Shown here one piece after another: positions 1 through 12,408 of a stretch of 64,000 bases of DNA (positions are counted from its first letter, which is position 1; each line of letters begins with the position of its first letter). The stretch comes from Nitrosomonas sp. (lineage in GTDB: Bacteria > Pseudomonadota > Gammaproteobacteria > Burkholderiales > Nitrosomonadaceae): NCBI GenBank assembly GCA_028577615.1, contig JAJSDU010000012.1, positions 1-64,000 on the forward strand, in the 5' to 3' direction. Below the pieces are notes generated by a model. The model saw nothing but the letters and a program-made list of their open reading frames with translations, was not told the origin of the DNA and made no database searches. Made by a program: the position numbers and the translations under genes.

Positions 1-40
1 TTTCAAGCAGGCGTGGAATGAAAGCTGTCATATTTTTAGC

Positions 41-71
41 TTGACCTTCCAACGATGGCAAGGTTTAGCAT
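41..71 (+). promoter_or_regulatory. CueR/MerR-type promoter-operator with 19-bp spacer
   Basis: A -35 box TTGACC (41-46) and a -10-like TAGCAT (66-71) are separated by 19 bp, the over-long spacer typical of promoters remodelled by MerR-family activators. The spacer holds the dyad ACCTT...AAGGT, as in CueR-controlled copA promoters. It points rightward toward the cueR-like gene at 229 and the copper ATPase downstream, so the regulator probably controls its own operon. The leader of about 150 nt before the first start codon is long. Seen: boxes, spacing and dyad. Inferred: copper control. Confidence 0.7.
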
Positions 72-228
72 GGTGACTCCATTAACCCATCAGCGATGAA
101 TTTGCCATGAAGAACCTTTTACACTGTTATTATTCCTGTCTACCGGGCGACAAATCATGCTCCGCTGCATTGCAGGCGAAGCAGCGGCAGTCATGCGCAT
201 TGACGCTCGCGGCATTGAGGAGACAGGC

Positions 229-693
229 ATGAACATTGGACAGGCGGCGCGCGCTTCCGGCGTTTCCGCAAAAATGATTCGTTACTACGAGGCTACCGGG
301 CTGATTCCCAAAGCCACACGCGCCTACTCGGGCTACCGTCACTACACCGAACACGATATTCATATTCTGCGGTTCATCAACCGGGCGCGGGCGGCGGGTT
401 TCAGTACCCTGCAAATCCGGAAACTGCTGTCGCTCTGGCAAAACCGTCAGCGGCCGGCACGTGAAGTTAAGCAGCTTGCAACAGAGCACCTGAGCGAGCT
501 GCAGGAAAAAATTTCCGAATTGGAAGCGATCGCCGACACGTTGTCGCAATTGATCGCGCATTGTCACGGCGATGAGCGTCCGGATTGCCCTATTCTGGAC
601 AATTTTTCAGACGCGGACGCCACACAGGCATTCGCGGAACCCCGCAGGATGCGTCGCGCTCATCCATCGGTCCACCGGACTTCATCGAAATAA
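229..693 (+). CDS. cueR: CueR-type copper-responsive MerR regulator
   Basis: A 154-residue MerR-family activator. The N-terminal winged helix contains the MIRYYE and GYRHY motifs (residues 16-40), followed by a dimerisation helix at about 80-110. The metal loop has cysteines at 112 and 120 with seven residues between them (C-HGDERPD-C), the same spacing and numbering as Cys112/Cys120 of E. coli CueR, which bind a monovalent Cu, Ag or Au ion. The start at 229 follows a GAGGAGA ribosome site; an upstream in-frame ATG at 157 lacks one and would extend past the conserved N terminus. It lies behind a 19-bp-spacer promoter and 40 bp ahead of the next gene, in an apparent operon with a Cu+ ATPase. 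Confidence 0.9.
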   Translation: MNIGQAARASGVSAKMIRYYEATGLIPKATRAYSGYRHYTEHDIHILRFINRARAAGFSTLQIRKLLSLWQNRQRPAREVKQLATEHLSELQEKISELEAIADTLSQLIAHCHGDERPDCPILDNFSDADATQAFAEPRRMRRAHPSVHRTSSK

Positions 694-733
694 TGAACAT
701 CGACAAACCAAATGCAATATATGGAGAAACAGC

Positions 734-2329
734 ATGAAAACATTCACAGGCATTGCTCTCGTCTTTTTTCTACTCGCTGCGCAGTCAATACATGCGGACG
801 ATAATCATCATGCAGGCATTTTCGATGACAAAAAACTGGGAAAGGTTACTTTCCATGTGTCGTGCACGCCGCCTGCGCAGGCGCTCTTCAATCAGGCTGT
901 CGCAATGCTGCATTCCTTCTGGTATGACGAAGCTGAAAAAACATTCCGCCGCGTTACAACTGTGGACGAGGATTGCGCCATGGGTCACTGGGGGGTGGCG
1001 ATGAGTCTTTATCACCAGTTGTGGGCGACGCCTCCGACAGCGGAAGAATTGCAGAAAGGACGGAACGCGCTGCAGCTTGCCGGAAAATCATTGATCAAGA
1101 CCGACAGGGAACGCGCCTATCTCGCGGCTGCCGAACACCTGTACCAGGACGATGAGAAAGTTGATTACGGCGCAAGAAAGCTTGCTTATCAGAACGCAAT
1201 GGAACAAGTGCTGGCGCACAATCCGGATGATTCCGAAGCGGCGGTATTCTATGCGCTGGCGCTGATTTCCACCGCTTCGCCAAAGGATAAAACGTACTCG
1301 AATCAGAAGAAGGCACTCAATCTGCTGCAAACGGTATTGCAAAAGGAACCCGATCATCCCGGTGTCGCGCATTACATCATCCACGGCAGCGATTATCCGG
1401 AACTGGCTCAACTCGGACTCAAAGCAGCCAGGGAATATACGCGGATCGCGCCGGCTGTACCGCATGCATTGCACATGCCATCGCATATATTCATCCGGCT
1501 GGGCAAGTGGCAGGAAGCTATCCAGTCCAATCGGGCCGCTTACCAGGCGGCAAAGGATTATGCTCAGGAAAATGCGCCATTGGCTGCATGGGATCAACAG
1601 ATGCATGCCATGGATTACCTGATTTACGCTTATCTGCAAACCGGCCAGACAGACGAGGCCGAGGCGATTTTGCGGGAAGTCCGGGCAATTAAAAAAGCGC
1701 ATCCCGAAAACACCACTTCCGCCTATGCATTCGCAGCCATTCCGGCGCGTTTTGCAGTGGAGCGCGGCGATTGGCACGCGGCTGCGCGGTTAAGCATTGA
1801 GCCGCCTGATTTTCCATGGCAGGCGTTTGGCTGGTGCGCGGCAATAACACATTTTGCGCGAGGCCTGGGTGCGGCCAGAATTGGCGGCATCGACGAAGCC
1901 CGCTCCATCCTGCAGCAGATCGAAACACTGCGTGATTCGGACAAAGCAGCCAATAAGCACTATACGGCGGATCAGATCGAAATCCAGCGTTTAGCGCTGG
2001 CCGCCTGGATTGCGCTGGGCGAGGGCGAAACGGAAAAGGCGGAAAAACTTATGCGCGCGTCCGCCGACCTGGAGGATGCCACTGAAAAAGACAATGTAAC
2101 ACCAGGGGCGATTAAACCGGCCCGGGAATTGTTGGGTGAATTATTGCTTGAGCTTAAAAAGCCACAGGAAGCGCTGCAGGCATTTGAAACTGCATTGATT
2201 CGAACGCCCAATCGCCGGAATGGGATTCACGGCGCGGCGCAGGCAGCGAGACTGGCCGGTGATGCGCAGAAAGCGCACCATTATGAAGAGCAACTACAGC
2301 AATTGACCCTGGTTGATCACACGCATTGA
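734..2329 (+). CDS. secreted tetratricopeptide-repeat protein in copper operon
   Basis: A 531-residue protein with a signal peptide (about residues 1-24, ending near IHADD) and TPR-like helical pairs over most of its length, seen as repeated alanine-rich helices with the W-G, Y-A-L and P-X-X-A spacing of TPRs. The start at 734 has a GGAG site; the open frame extends upstream to 572 only by overlapping the regulator gene. Its place between a CueR homologue and a Cu+ ATPase suggests a periplasmic role in copper handling, but no His/Met/Cys-rich metal motif is evident beyond scattered histidines (DDNHHAG near the mature N terminus, HALHMPSH). Function unknown; periplasmic TPR scaffold is the best description. 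Confidence 0.8.
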   Translation: MKTFTGIALVFFLLAAQSIHADDNHHAGIFDDKKLGKVTFHVSCTPPAQALFNQAVAMLHSFWYDEAEKTFRRVTTVDEDCAMGHWGVAMSLYHQLWATPPTAEELQKGRNALQLAGKSLIKTDRERAYLAAAEHLYQDDEKVDYGARKLAYQNAMEQVLAHNPDDSEAAVFYALALISTASPKDKTYSNQKKALNLLQTVLQKEPDHPGVAHYIIHGSDYPELAQLGLKAAREYTRIAPAVPHALHMPSHIFIRLGKWQEAIQSNRAAYQAAKDYAQENAPLAAWDQQMHAMDYLIYAYLQTGQTDEAEAILREVRAIKKAHPENTTSAYAFAAIPARFAVERGDWHAAARLSIEPPDFPWQAFGWCAAITHFARGLGAARIGGIDEARSILQQIETLRDSDKAANKHYTADQIEIQRLALAAWIALGEGETEKAEKLMRASADLEDATEKDNVTPGAIKPARELLGELLLELKKPQEALQAFETALIRTPNRRNGIHGAAQAARLAGDAQKAHHYEEQLQQLTLVDHTH

Positions 2330-2399
2330 ATCGCGTGATGCGGAGCGGGGTTCACCGTTCCCGCACGATGCAAAATCATGCTTTACAGGACAAAACATT

Positions 2400-4613
2400 A
2401 TGGAACAGAAAAAAACCGAGCAAGACCTTAAAGAACACGCCTGCTGCGATCATCGCCATAGCCATGCGGAAAAACCGCGCGACGACTCTCAATCTGCCGG
2501 GGCAAGTGCGATTTACACCTGCCCCATGCATCCGGAAATCCGGCAAAACGGACCGGGAAACTGCCCGATTTGCGGCATGGCGCTGGAACCGGAGACGATG
2601 ACCGGCGAAGAGGGTGAAAACCCCGAGCTCACCGATATGCGCAAGCGCTTCTGGATTGGCCTTGTTCTGACGCTACCGGTTTTTACCCTGGAAATGGGTA
2701 GTCACCTTTTCAATCTGCATCATTATATCGATGGAACGCTTTCCAACTGGATACAGTTTGTCCTGGCCACGCCCGTCGTGCTTTGGGCCGGAAAGCCGTT
2801 TTTCGAGCGCGGCTGGGCTTCGCTGAAAAGCCGCAATCTGAATATGTTCACGCTGATCGCCATGGGCACGGGCGTAGCCTGGCTGTACAGCATCGTGGCG
2901 ACACTGGCGCCCGGCATTTTTCCTGAAGCATTCCGGCAGGATGGCGTTGTTGCGGTCTATTTTGAGGCAGCGGCGGTAATCACGGTGCTTGTGCTGCTCG
3001 GACAGGTTCTGGAACTGAAGGCGCGCGAGCAGACCGGCGGAGCAATCCGCGCGCTGCTTGATCTCGCGCCGAAAACAGCGCGCAGGATTACGGAAAATGG
3101 CGACGATGAAGATGTGCCGCTGGATCAAATCCAGGTGGGCGATCTGCTGCGCGTCCGCCCGGGAGAAAAAGTACCGCTGGACGGCATCGTCACCGAGGGC
3201 CGGAGCGCTGTCGATGAATCCATGGTTACCGGCGAATCGATGCCGGTCAAAAAAGAACAGGACAGCAAAGTGATCGGCGGAACCATGAACCAGACCGGCA
3301 GTTTTATCATGAAAGCCGAACATGTCGGCAAAGACACCATGCTCTCGCAAATTGTCCACATGGTTGCCGAAGCGCAGCGCAGCCGTGCGCCAATCCAGAG
3401 GCTGGCGGATGTCGTCGCGTCATGGTTTGTTCCAGCCGTGATACTGGTGGCTGTGCTGGCTTTTCTCGTCTGGAGCGTCTACGGACCTTCGCCCGCTTTC
3501 AGTTATGCGCTGATCGCCGCTGTCAGTGTTTTGATTATCGCCTGCCCCTGCGCGCTGGGACTGGCCACGCCCATGTCGATAATGGTCGGCGTGGGTAAAG
3601 GCGCGCAGGCGGGCGTATTGATCAAAAACGCCGAAGCGCTGGAGCGTATGGAAAAAGTCGACACACTGGTCATTGACAAAACCGGAACGCTGACCGAAGG
3701 AAAACCGACTGTGACAAAAATTGTCCCCGCCGCAGGGTTTTCCGCCGATGATCTTTTGGTTCTGGCCGCGTCACTGGAGCAAGGCAGTGAGCATCCGCTG
3801 GCACATGCCATAGTCATGGCGGCCAGGGATAAGGAACTGGTTCTGGAGGAAATGCATGATTTCGACTCACAATCCGGCAAGGGCGTGACCGGAAAAATCA
3901 AAGGACAGCATGTCGCGCTGGGCAATGCCATGCTCATGGAGGCGTTAGCGGTTGATGTGGCTTTCATGTCCGATCAGGCCAATGAACTGCGTTCCGATGG
4001 CGCAACCGTAATTTTTATCGCCGTGGACGATCGGCTTGCCGGCCTGCTGGCTATTGCGGATCCGATTAAGGAGACGACACCGGAGGCAATCAGCCAGCTT
4101 CAAAAACAGGGCATCCATATTGTCATGCTCACGGGCGACAATCGCCGTACCGCTGAAGCCGTGGCCAGAACACTGGGCATTGAAGCAGTGGAAGCTGAAA
4201 TCCTGCCCGAGGATAAAGGGAAGATTGTTAAAAAGCTGCGTGATGCGGGACGTATCGTCGCCATGGCTGGAGACGGCACGAATGACGCGCCTGCGCTGGC
4301 CGCCGCCGATGTCGGCATAGCCATGGGCACGGGTACGGACGTGGCCATGGAAAGCGCGGGAGTGACCTTGCTCAAAGGCGACCTGCTGGGCATTGTGCGC
4401 GCCCGCAGGCTGTCTGTCGCGACTATGCGGAATATCCGGCAAAACCTTTTTTTCGCGTTTGTTTATAATTCGGCAGGCGTGCCGATTGCCGCGGGCATGC
4501 TTTTTCCGTTCTTTGGTGTCCTGCTGTCGCCGATTATCGCCGCTGCGGCAATGTCGCTGTCCTCGGTCAGCGTCATAGGCAATGCACTGCGGTTACGGCT
4601 AATGCGATTATGA
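2400..4613 (+). CDS. copA: Cu+-exporting P1B-type ATPase
   Basis: A 737-residue heavy-metal P-type ATPase. The N terminus has a His/Cys-rich segment ([13 protein letters not shown]) followed by a YHS-like metal domain at about 39-64 (YTCPMHPEI...CPICGM) in place of a classical CXXC ferredoxin-like domain. Eight membrane helices are expected; the sixth carries the CPC ion site (ACPCALG, about residue 382). The phosphorylation loop is DKTGT (about 426), with MVTGES in the actuator and GDGTNDAPA in the hinge. The YN in helix 7 and MSLSS in helix 8 match Cu+ (P1B-1) specificity. The start at 2400 follows an ACAGGA site; it is the last gene of the cueR operon. It probably exports Cu+ across the inner membrane. 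Confidence 0.92.
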   Translation: MEQKKTEQDLKEHACCDHRHSHAEKPRDDSQSAGASAIYTCPMHPEIRQNGPGNCPICGMALEPETMTGEEGENPELTDMRKRFWIGLVLTLPVFTLEMGSHLFNLHHYIDGTLSNWIQFVLATPVVLWAGKPFFERGWASLKSRNLNMFTLIAMGTGVAWLYSIVATLAPGIFPEAFRQDGVVAVYFEAAAVITVLVLLGQVLELKAREQTGGAIRALLDLAPKTARRITENGDDEDVPLDQIQVGDLLRVRPGEKVPLDGIVTEGRSAVDESMVTGESMPVKKEQDSKVIGGTMNQTGSFIMKAEHVGKDTMLSQIVHMVAEAQRSRAPIQRLADVVASWFVPAVILVAVLAFLVWSVYGPSPAFSYALIAAVSVLIIACPCALGLATPMSIMVGVGKGAQAGVLIKNAEALERMEKVDTLVIDKTGTLTEGKPTVTKIVPAAGFSADDLLVLAASLEQGSEHPLAHAIVMAARDKELVLEEMHDFDSQSGKGVTGKIKGQHVALGNAMLMEALAVDVAFMSDQANELRSDGATVIFIAVDDRLAGLLAIADPIKETTPEAISQLQKQGIHIVMLTGDNRRTAEAVARTLGIEAVEAEILPEDKGKIVKKLRDAGRIVAMAGDGTNDAPALAAADVGIAMGTGTDVAMESAGVTLLKGDLLGIVRARRLSVATMRNIRQNLFFAFVYNSAGVPIAAGMLFPFFGVLLSPIIAAAAMSLSSVSVIGNALRLRLMRL

Positions 4614-4670
4614 ATAATGCGCGTCCGCCTGATTTCTGAAGCGTGCTGCGCATATCCGATGCAGGATTGT

Positions 4671-5297
4671 TTACGCGCTCCGGTTTGATGGCGCCATTTG
4701 CTCCGCAACAAATGTTCTGAGCATCCGGATGCCATTATAGAACGTTGTAATTCTTGATTTATCCAGCATGACGCAAGGCTTGCGGGCGCGTTTACAGTAA
4801 TCTTTCGTTACGAAAAACGCCTCGTGCCTGACACAGTCCAGCGGACATACAATCAGATCAGCATCGGCAAGCAGGGTGTGCAGTTCCGCCATCGCGGCAT
4901 CGGCAGCGCCATGAAAACTCAGAAATCGCCCGCCCGCATCTTCGACGATCTGACGGTAAGCCGGATACATTTGCAGCTGGCCGCCAACGCACAGTACGCA
5001 CTTTCCCTTCAGACAGCCCGGATTCGTTTCCATAATCGCTGTAGACGCCTTGACCAGCGGCATGGCGGGCAATTGCCCATCCACTGGGCGCTGCTTTACA
5101 GGACTGACGGGATTTGCAACAGTCGTTTGCGTGTCGATTGTGTCCAGAATGAACCGCCCAAGATTTTTCAGCACACTCAGGGGGCCTGGGCCTGACAGAT
5201 CAGACCGAATGAAGGCTGCGGGAAACGTGACCACTGCCGCTGGATTCAGCACAGTGGGGGCAATTAGGCTGGACATGATTTTTTTAATGAATCTCAT
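4671..5297 (-). CDS. DUF2325 domain protein, probably iron regulated
   Basis: A 208-residue protein whose C-terminal half (about 100-195) is a DUF2325 domain: VLCVGGQ, YPAYRQIVEDAGG, DLIVCPLDCVRHEA and CKRARKPCVML. The domain has conserved cysteines of possible metal or redox role, but its biochemical function is not established. The N-terminal 90 residues are poorly conserved and hydrophobic in places. The start at 5297 is chosen because an AGGAG site lies just upstream; an in-frame ATG at 5315 lies beyond that site. A Fur-like palindrome overlaps the likely -35 box about 165 bp upstream, so expression probably rises under iron limitation. It is convergent with the copper ATPase gene. Confidence 0.8.
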   Translation of the reverse strand: MRFIKKIMSSLIAPTVLNPAAVVTFPAAFIRSDLSGPGPLSVLKNLGRFILDTIDTQTTVANPVSPVKQRPVDGQLPAMPLVKASTAIMETNPGCLKGKCVLCVGGQLQMYPAYRQIVEDAGGRFLSFHGAADAAMAELHTLLADADLIVCPLDCVRHEAFFVTKDYCKRARKPCVMLDKSRITTFYNGIRMLRTFVAEQMAPSNRSA

Positions 5298-5436
5298 TTG
5301 AAATCTCCTGATCAATGCGGCTTGTCTGCATATCTGATCCAGCGCATTTGGCAGATATCCTTACACATGAGCAAGCACAGTTAGATAGCCATTGTTGCGC
5401 GTGGTCAGCAGATGTACCGCATCAGCTATTTGTCAC

Positions 5437-5466
5437 ATATTAGCATGCAATCAGAATAGTTGTAAA
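5437..5466 (-). promoter_or_regulatory. putative sigma-70 promoter of the DUF2325 gene
   Basis: On the minus strand TTTACA (5461-5466) and TAATAT (5437-5442) are separated by 18 bp, a good match to -35 and -10 boxes. The -35 box lies inside the Fur-like palindrome at 5461-5487, which fits repression by occlusion. Confidence 0.5.
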
Positions 5467-5487
5467 TGATAATAATTATCATTTACA
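5461..5487. promoter_or_regulatory. Fur box (27-bp palindrome)
   Basis: A 13-1-13 perfect inverted repeat containing the 7-1-7 Fur core TGATAAT-A-ATTATCA. It lies between leuS (ending at 5587) and the DUF2325 gene, whose promoter it overlaps; no other start codon is close. It is very likely a Fur site; that it controls the DUF2325 gene is inferred from position. Confidence 0.8.
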
Positions 5488-5586
5488 AAAGATAGGGTGA
5501 TATCCGAATCCTTTCGAGAATTTCTGTTCTACGCACGCGGGCGGCAGGGATTCGCGCACTTCCAGCCGAAGCGGTTTTTTCTCCGG

Positions 5587-8271
<2,685 letters not shown>

Positions 8272-8397
8272 TTAAAGCGCAGCATGCGTAACTTTGCGCT
8301 TCACATCGACAGTTCCACATCAAATCAGCGAAACTCAAGATAAGCCTGTTTAGTACGATAAAGAAATGGAAATAAAAACTTTAATGCAGAGGAAAAC

Positions 8398-9678
8398 ATG
8401 AAAGAAGCATTTCTTGGCAGACTACCCATTCTTGATCGCAAACAAAACCTGGTGGCATTTGAGCTTTTATTCCGTTCCAACGAACACAATAAGGCCGATG
8501 TCATCGATCATTCAGCCGCATCGGCAAATGTCATTATCGATACTTATGGTCAATTGGGCATCGATAGAGTCATGGGGAAACGGCGCGGCTTTATAAAAGT
8601 GGATGCCGAGTTATTAATGGATGACGCGCTTTATTTATTGCCCAGGAATCAAGTTGTTTTCGAAATCCTCAGAAACGTAACCATGACCGGCGAAATCATT
8701 CAGCGCTGCAAGCATTTGCGGCAGAAAGGCTATCAACTGGCAATCTCCAACGCAATCGAACTGGACGGCCAACTGGAACAGGTTTTATCACTGGTGAATG
8801 TTGTCAAAATAAACCCGGAAGCTGCGCTGATGAGCGAACAAGCCCTGCTCAATCTGATTAAACAACTCAAGCGCTGGCCGGTTCTGTTGCTGGCCGAAAA
8901 AGTGGAAAGCCGGGAAACCGCACGACACTGCCTGGATCTGGGATTCGATATGCTGCAGGGCTTTTACTTCGCACAGCCGGAAATTATTACCGGCAAACGG
9001 GCGGATCCCGCAAAATTATCCTTGCTGAAATTGATGGTGCTGATCGTCAAAGACAAAGATGTTTCAGAAATAGAGAGCGAGCTCAAGTATCAGCCCGGTC
9101 TGAGCTATAACCTGCTGCGCATGGTAAATTCAGCGGCCACGGGTTTATCCACAACCGTGAACTCGATCAAACGCGCCATCATGATACTTGGCCGCAGACA
9201 ATTGCAGCGCTGGGTGCAAATTTTATTGTATACCGCCAGACAGAACTCCGACAGCGACTCCGATGCTTTGATGCAGACTGCCACCATCAGAGGAAAGCTG
9301 CTGGAACTTATCGCCAGCAAGGATCGCCCGCATGACAGAAATCATCAGGACCGCGCTTTCATGGTCGGTATTCTGTCTTTATTGGATTCGCTGCTGGGCA
9401 TGGAAATGCAGGAAGTTGTCAAAACACTCAGCATACAAAAAGACATGTGTGATGCATTGATATTACGGCGCGGCTACCTGGGGCGCCAACTCGAACTGGT
9501 TGAAGCGCAGGAACGCGGTGAGTTTGATCAGGTTCAGTCGATACTCAGTGAATTGGGTTTCCTGGAAATGCATGAATTGACGCAAATGGAGCTCGAAGCC
9601 GCGGCCTGGGCAAATCAAATCAGTGAAACACTCAAGCAAACCCAATCTTCCAAATCGAATACATTCGCGCCTGCCTGA
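8398..9678 (+). CDS. EAL-HDOD signalling protein (YuxH type)
   Basis: A 426-residue protein combining a degenerate EAL domain (about 1-205) and an HDOD domain (about 205-400). The EAL signature is replaced by FELLFRS and the catalytic acidic residues are largely missing, so hydrolysis of cyclic di-GMP is unlikely; such domains can still bind ligand or partners. The HDOD part has the LPNLR-like packing segment (YQPGLSYNLLRMVNSA) and lacks the HD metal residues. The start at 8398 has a GAGG site. It is probably a signalling adaptor affecting motility or biofilm; the exact pathway cannot be read from the sequence. Confidence 0.85.
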   Translation: MKEAFLGRLPILDRKQNLVAFELLFRSNEHNKADVIDHSAASANVIIDTYGQLGIDRVMGKRRGFIKVDAELLMDDALYLLPRNQVVFEILRNVTMTGEIIQRCKHLRQKGYQLAISNAIELDGQLEQVLSLVNVVKINPEAALMSEQALLNLIKQLKRWPVLLLAEKVESRETARHCLDLGFDMLQGFYFAQPEIITGKRADPAKLSLLKLMVLIVKDKDVSEIESELKYQPGLSYNLLRMVNSAATGLSTTVNSIKRAIMILGRRQLQRWVQILLYTARQNSDSDSDALMQTATIRGKLLELIASKDRPHDRNHQDRAFMVGILSLLDSLLGMEMQEVVKTLSIQKDMCDALILRRGYLGRQLELVEAQERGEFDQVQSILSELGFLEMHELTQMELEAAAWANQISETLKQTQSSKSNTFAPA

Positions 9679-9684
9679 AAGTCT

Positions 9685-10632
9685 TCAATTGACCGGCGTC
9701 ATCGCCAGAAAATTCTGCCAATCCTGCAGATAAGCAATAAGGATTGTAACGGAAGCCGTCACACCGGCCAGATTAAGTAACGCGTAGCAGCGAAATTTTT
9801 TCGCCAGCGTTTTTTGACTGAATGTTGAAATAATAAATGGATGATGTTTATCGGATGTCCGGCTTAGCGCATGCGCGGTTGGCAAACGCGCCATTTCCTG
9901 GCGTCGCATTTCTGCTTCCTGTCTGGCCGCTTCGCGCACCGCTTCCCATTCCTGCAAATCGATTTCACCGTTGCCATCCTGATCAAAGCGCTTCAGGATT
10001 TCATTATAATTTTGCCGCCATTCACGAATAACCTGTCCGGTCATTTGATGCGTATCCGGAATATTTCTCCCGCCGCCGCTGGTGCCGAATGAACCGAGCG
10101 CGTAAATGATGTCATGAACATGAATAAGCTTCTCGATATAGCGATAACGCCGGCTGCTTAATACTCTTAACAGAATATTCCGCGTATCCGCCTGACCCGG
10201 TCTGGGCGTGTTTCCATACCAAGTGCGCGAATGCGCGGTCATCACTTCCGCGCCTTCAGGATGAACAATGCAGGCATCTGTATCGTCCTGGATCACAAAA
10301 TACTGATTGCTTGTACCTTCTTCAACCGTTTTCCAGTGATTGCTCCTGCCCGATTTCTGAAGGCGCTGGACTTTGTAGCTGTACCAGACGCATGAATGAC
10401 CTGAGAGTGGCGCAGCGAGCTCCTTATTTCTGGCCGGCGAGACCGTGCCGACAATTTCAGCGTAGCCTTGCGCAGCTGAACGGATTCTGGAAGTAGGTAT
10501 ATCCTCAATCAGTCGTGCACGCCTGAGATAATGAAAAACAAACCAGAAACAAATCAGTGCCACCAGACAGGCAGCAATCAGAAAAACAAGCTGGTTGTCA
10601 TGCAATGGCGCACCCCCCTGAACTGAAATCAT
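9685..10632 (-). CDS. GIDE-domain membrane protein with an EF-hand
   Basis: A 315-residue membrane protein with a helix at about 15-37 and another near 290-310. The region at about 45-170 resembles the GIDE domain of MULAN-type E3 ligases (GTVSP, PLSGHSCVWYSY, IHPEGAEV-like), without a RING finger. Residues 217-228 form a canonical EF-hand loop, DQDGNGEIDLQE, followed by an amphipathic helix rich in Arg/Glu. The gene overlaps the lemA-like gene by 4 bp and is translationally coupled to it; LemA-GIDE pairs recur in bacteria and are presumed to act in the envelope. The EF-hand suggests calcium binding. Role unknown. Confidence 0.8.
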   Translation of the reverse strand: MISVQGGAPLHDNQLVFLIAACLVALICFWFVFHYLRRARLIEDIPTSRIRSAAQGYAEIVGTVSPARNKELAAPLSGHSCVWYSYKVQRLQKSGRSNHWKTVEEGTSNQYFVIQDDTDACIVHPEGAEVMTAHSRTWYGNTPRPGQADTRNILLRVLSSRRYRYIEKLIHVHDIIYALGSFGTSGGGRNIPDTHQMTGQVIREWRQNYNEILKRFDQDGNGEIDLQEWEAVREAARQEAEMRRQEMARLPTAHALSRTSDKHHPFIISTFSQKTLAKKFRCYALLNLAGVTASVTILIAYLQDWQNFLAMTPVN

Positions 10633-11201
10633 TGGAACAAAGCTTTCAATTCAACATCCGCTTTATCAGATTCGGAAAACTCAAGCAGAGCAAAGGCATA
10701 AAATCCAAATAGTCTGGCAACCAGAATGTCAGGAAACTGTTCTATCCGGATATTGTTAATATTGACCGAATCGTTATAAAACTCGCGCCGGTCGGCGATG
10801 TCATGCTCCAATCCGGTAATACGGGTCTGTAAATGCCGGAATGATTCATTGGCCTTGAGTTCAGGATACGATTCCGCCAGCGCGAAGAGATTGCCCAATC
10901 CCAATCGCAGTTGGGTTTCCGCGGCGCCAAGCGCTTTCATATTGGAGTCCTGCTGTGCGGTTGCAACCGCCGAACGCGCCTTGATAATGGCTTCCAGCGC
11001 CGCCTTCTCGTAACCCATGTACTGCCTGCAGGTTTCCACAAGCTTGGGTAATTCGTCATGCCGCTGTTTCAGCAGGACCTCGATATTTGACCATGCTTTC
11101 GAAGCATTGTGCTTCAGCTTCACCAGATTGTTATAGATCAGAATAAAGTAGACGCTGACGATGCTCAAGACCACCAGAATAACTATTGTAGAGACTTCCA
11201 T
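10629..11201 (-). CDS. lemA: LemA family protein
   Basis: A 190-residue protein with one N-terminal membrane helix (about 5-25) followed by a long coiled-coil bundle. The LemA signatures NNLVKLKHNASKAWSNIEV, LKQRHDELPKLVET and the C-terminal NDSVNINNIRIEQFPDI are all present. LemA proteins are single-pass envelope proteins of unclear function. The stop overlaps the start of the GIDE/EF-hand gene, so the two form an operon. Confidence 0.92.
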   Translation of the reverse strand: MEVSTIVILVVLSIVSVYFILIYNNLVKLKHNASKAWSNIEVLLKQRHDELPKLVETCRQYMGYEKAALEAIIKARSAVATAQQDSNMKALGAAETQLRLGLGNLFALAESYPELKANESFRHLQTRITGLEHDIADRREFYNDSVNINNIRIEQFPDILVARLFGFYAFALLEFSESDKADVELKALFQ

Positions 11202-11486
11202 TGCCGTAACCTCATATCAAAAAGTGACAAAACCAACAGGTTGGTTGATTCCTTCAAGCCTTACCCCGTAACTGCAATGACACAACGGATCATATGGCTC
11301 GAAAATTAAGGTTACTGCCCTGTTGCAAGAGTCGCCAGACTGAATGACAAGACGTCAAAGCTGTTGCGGCCGGAATGCCCGACGGCAAAGACAGGGCGCG
11401 TTCTATTCTGCGGATTTCAAGAATTGCCCGGGAATACCCGGAAACCGCCGCCTGTAGAATAGCGCGGCTGTGGTACGGGCTTTGCG

Positions 11487-12314
11487 CTACTGACGCGCAC
11501 TGCTCAGCATATGGATAATATGCCTGCCGGGAATGGCGTAACTGATACCGCTTGGTGCTGATAATGCGGCCTCCTTTTTTCCCTTGACATACACCATATT
11601 GATAATGCCATAGACTACCCCTGTATCCGGATCATACAGCGGACTGCCGCTGTTTCCCGGATAGGCGACGCCGTCAAGCTGAAAAACCATGAAAGGTGTT
11701 TTCAGTTGCCGGATCAGTTTGGCATCCAGTTGCACGGCATTGTTTACCGGCCTGATAATGGGCGTGATTGAAGACACAATGGCCTGATGTGTGACAGGAT
11801 AGAAACCCAGCACCATGCCGATAGGAAAACCGGTATAAGCCACACGTCTGCCTTCCCTGATCAATTCCGAATCGCCGAGCGTCAGTACAGGCAAAGCCGC
11901 CCCGCTGATTTTGAGCAACGCCAGATCATGCGCCGTGTCTCTAAAAATTACCGTAGCGTCTCGGATTTCCGGTTCATTATCGCGTCCTGTAATCACAACC
12001 TGCTTTTCCATACGCTCCAGATCCAGTGTCTCTGGTATGACATGCGCATTTGTAACGATATGCAGGCCGTCACCAACGGCAAACCCTGTACCCATCAGTG
12101 TCAACGCAGGGGATTTCATTCTCTGGTAGGTGCCAATGCCGACTACAGAAGGTTTTATCCTGGCAATGGTTTCTTCTAGTTGCGCATGACCCGCAGGTGA
12201 TAAAATGCACAGGACAGCGGCTAAAAAGTATGACAATGCAAACCATGTTCTATGCTGCCGAAAAGGCGAAAAACGCAGATATCGGTGACAGGAAACGCAT
12301 GAAAAATTTACCAT
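11487..12314 (-). CDS. secreted trypsin-like serine protease (S1C-like, no PDZ)
   Basis: A 275-residue exported protease. A signal peptide ends near residue 44 (SPAGHA). The catalytic triad is visible as His91 (TNAHV), Asp130 (HDLALLK) and Ser222 (GNSGSP). The fold resembles DegP/HtrA proteases, but no PDZ domain follows: the protein stops about 50 residues after the serine motif. It would act in the periplasm on unknown substrates. The gene is divergent from gltX, with 94 bp between the start codons. Confidence 0.87.
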   Translation of the reverse strand: MVNFSCVSCHRYLRFSPFRQHRTWFALSYFLAAVLCILSPAGHAQLEETIARIKPSVVGIGTYQRMKSPALTLMGTGFAVGDGLHIVTNAHVIPETLDLERMEKQVVITGRDNEPEIRDATVIFRDTAHDLALLKISGAALPVLTLGDSELIREGRRVAYTGFPIGMVLGFYPVTHQAIVSSITPIIRPVNNAVQLDAKLIRQLKTPFMVFQLDGVAYPGNSGSPLYDPDTGVVYGIINMVYVKGKKEAALSAPSGISYAIPGRHIIHMLSSARQ

Positions 12315-12408
12315 AGCTTGAACCTTAAAGTTTTAAAATGCGCCCCGGCGCCGAACTGAAAAGAAACACAAACACTGCTTATCTTATAACACTGAAAAAC
12401 AAACTATC

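Noticed and set aside
572..733. Extended start for the TPR protein
   Set aside because: Would overlap the cueR gene; the ATG at 734 has a ribosome site and gives a signal peptide.
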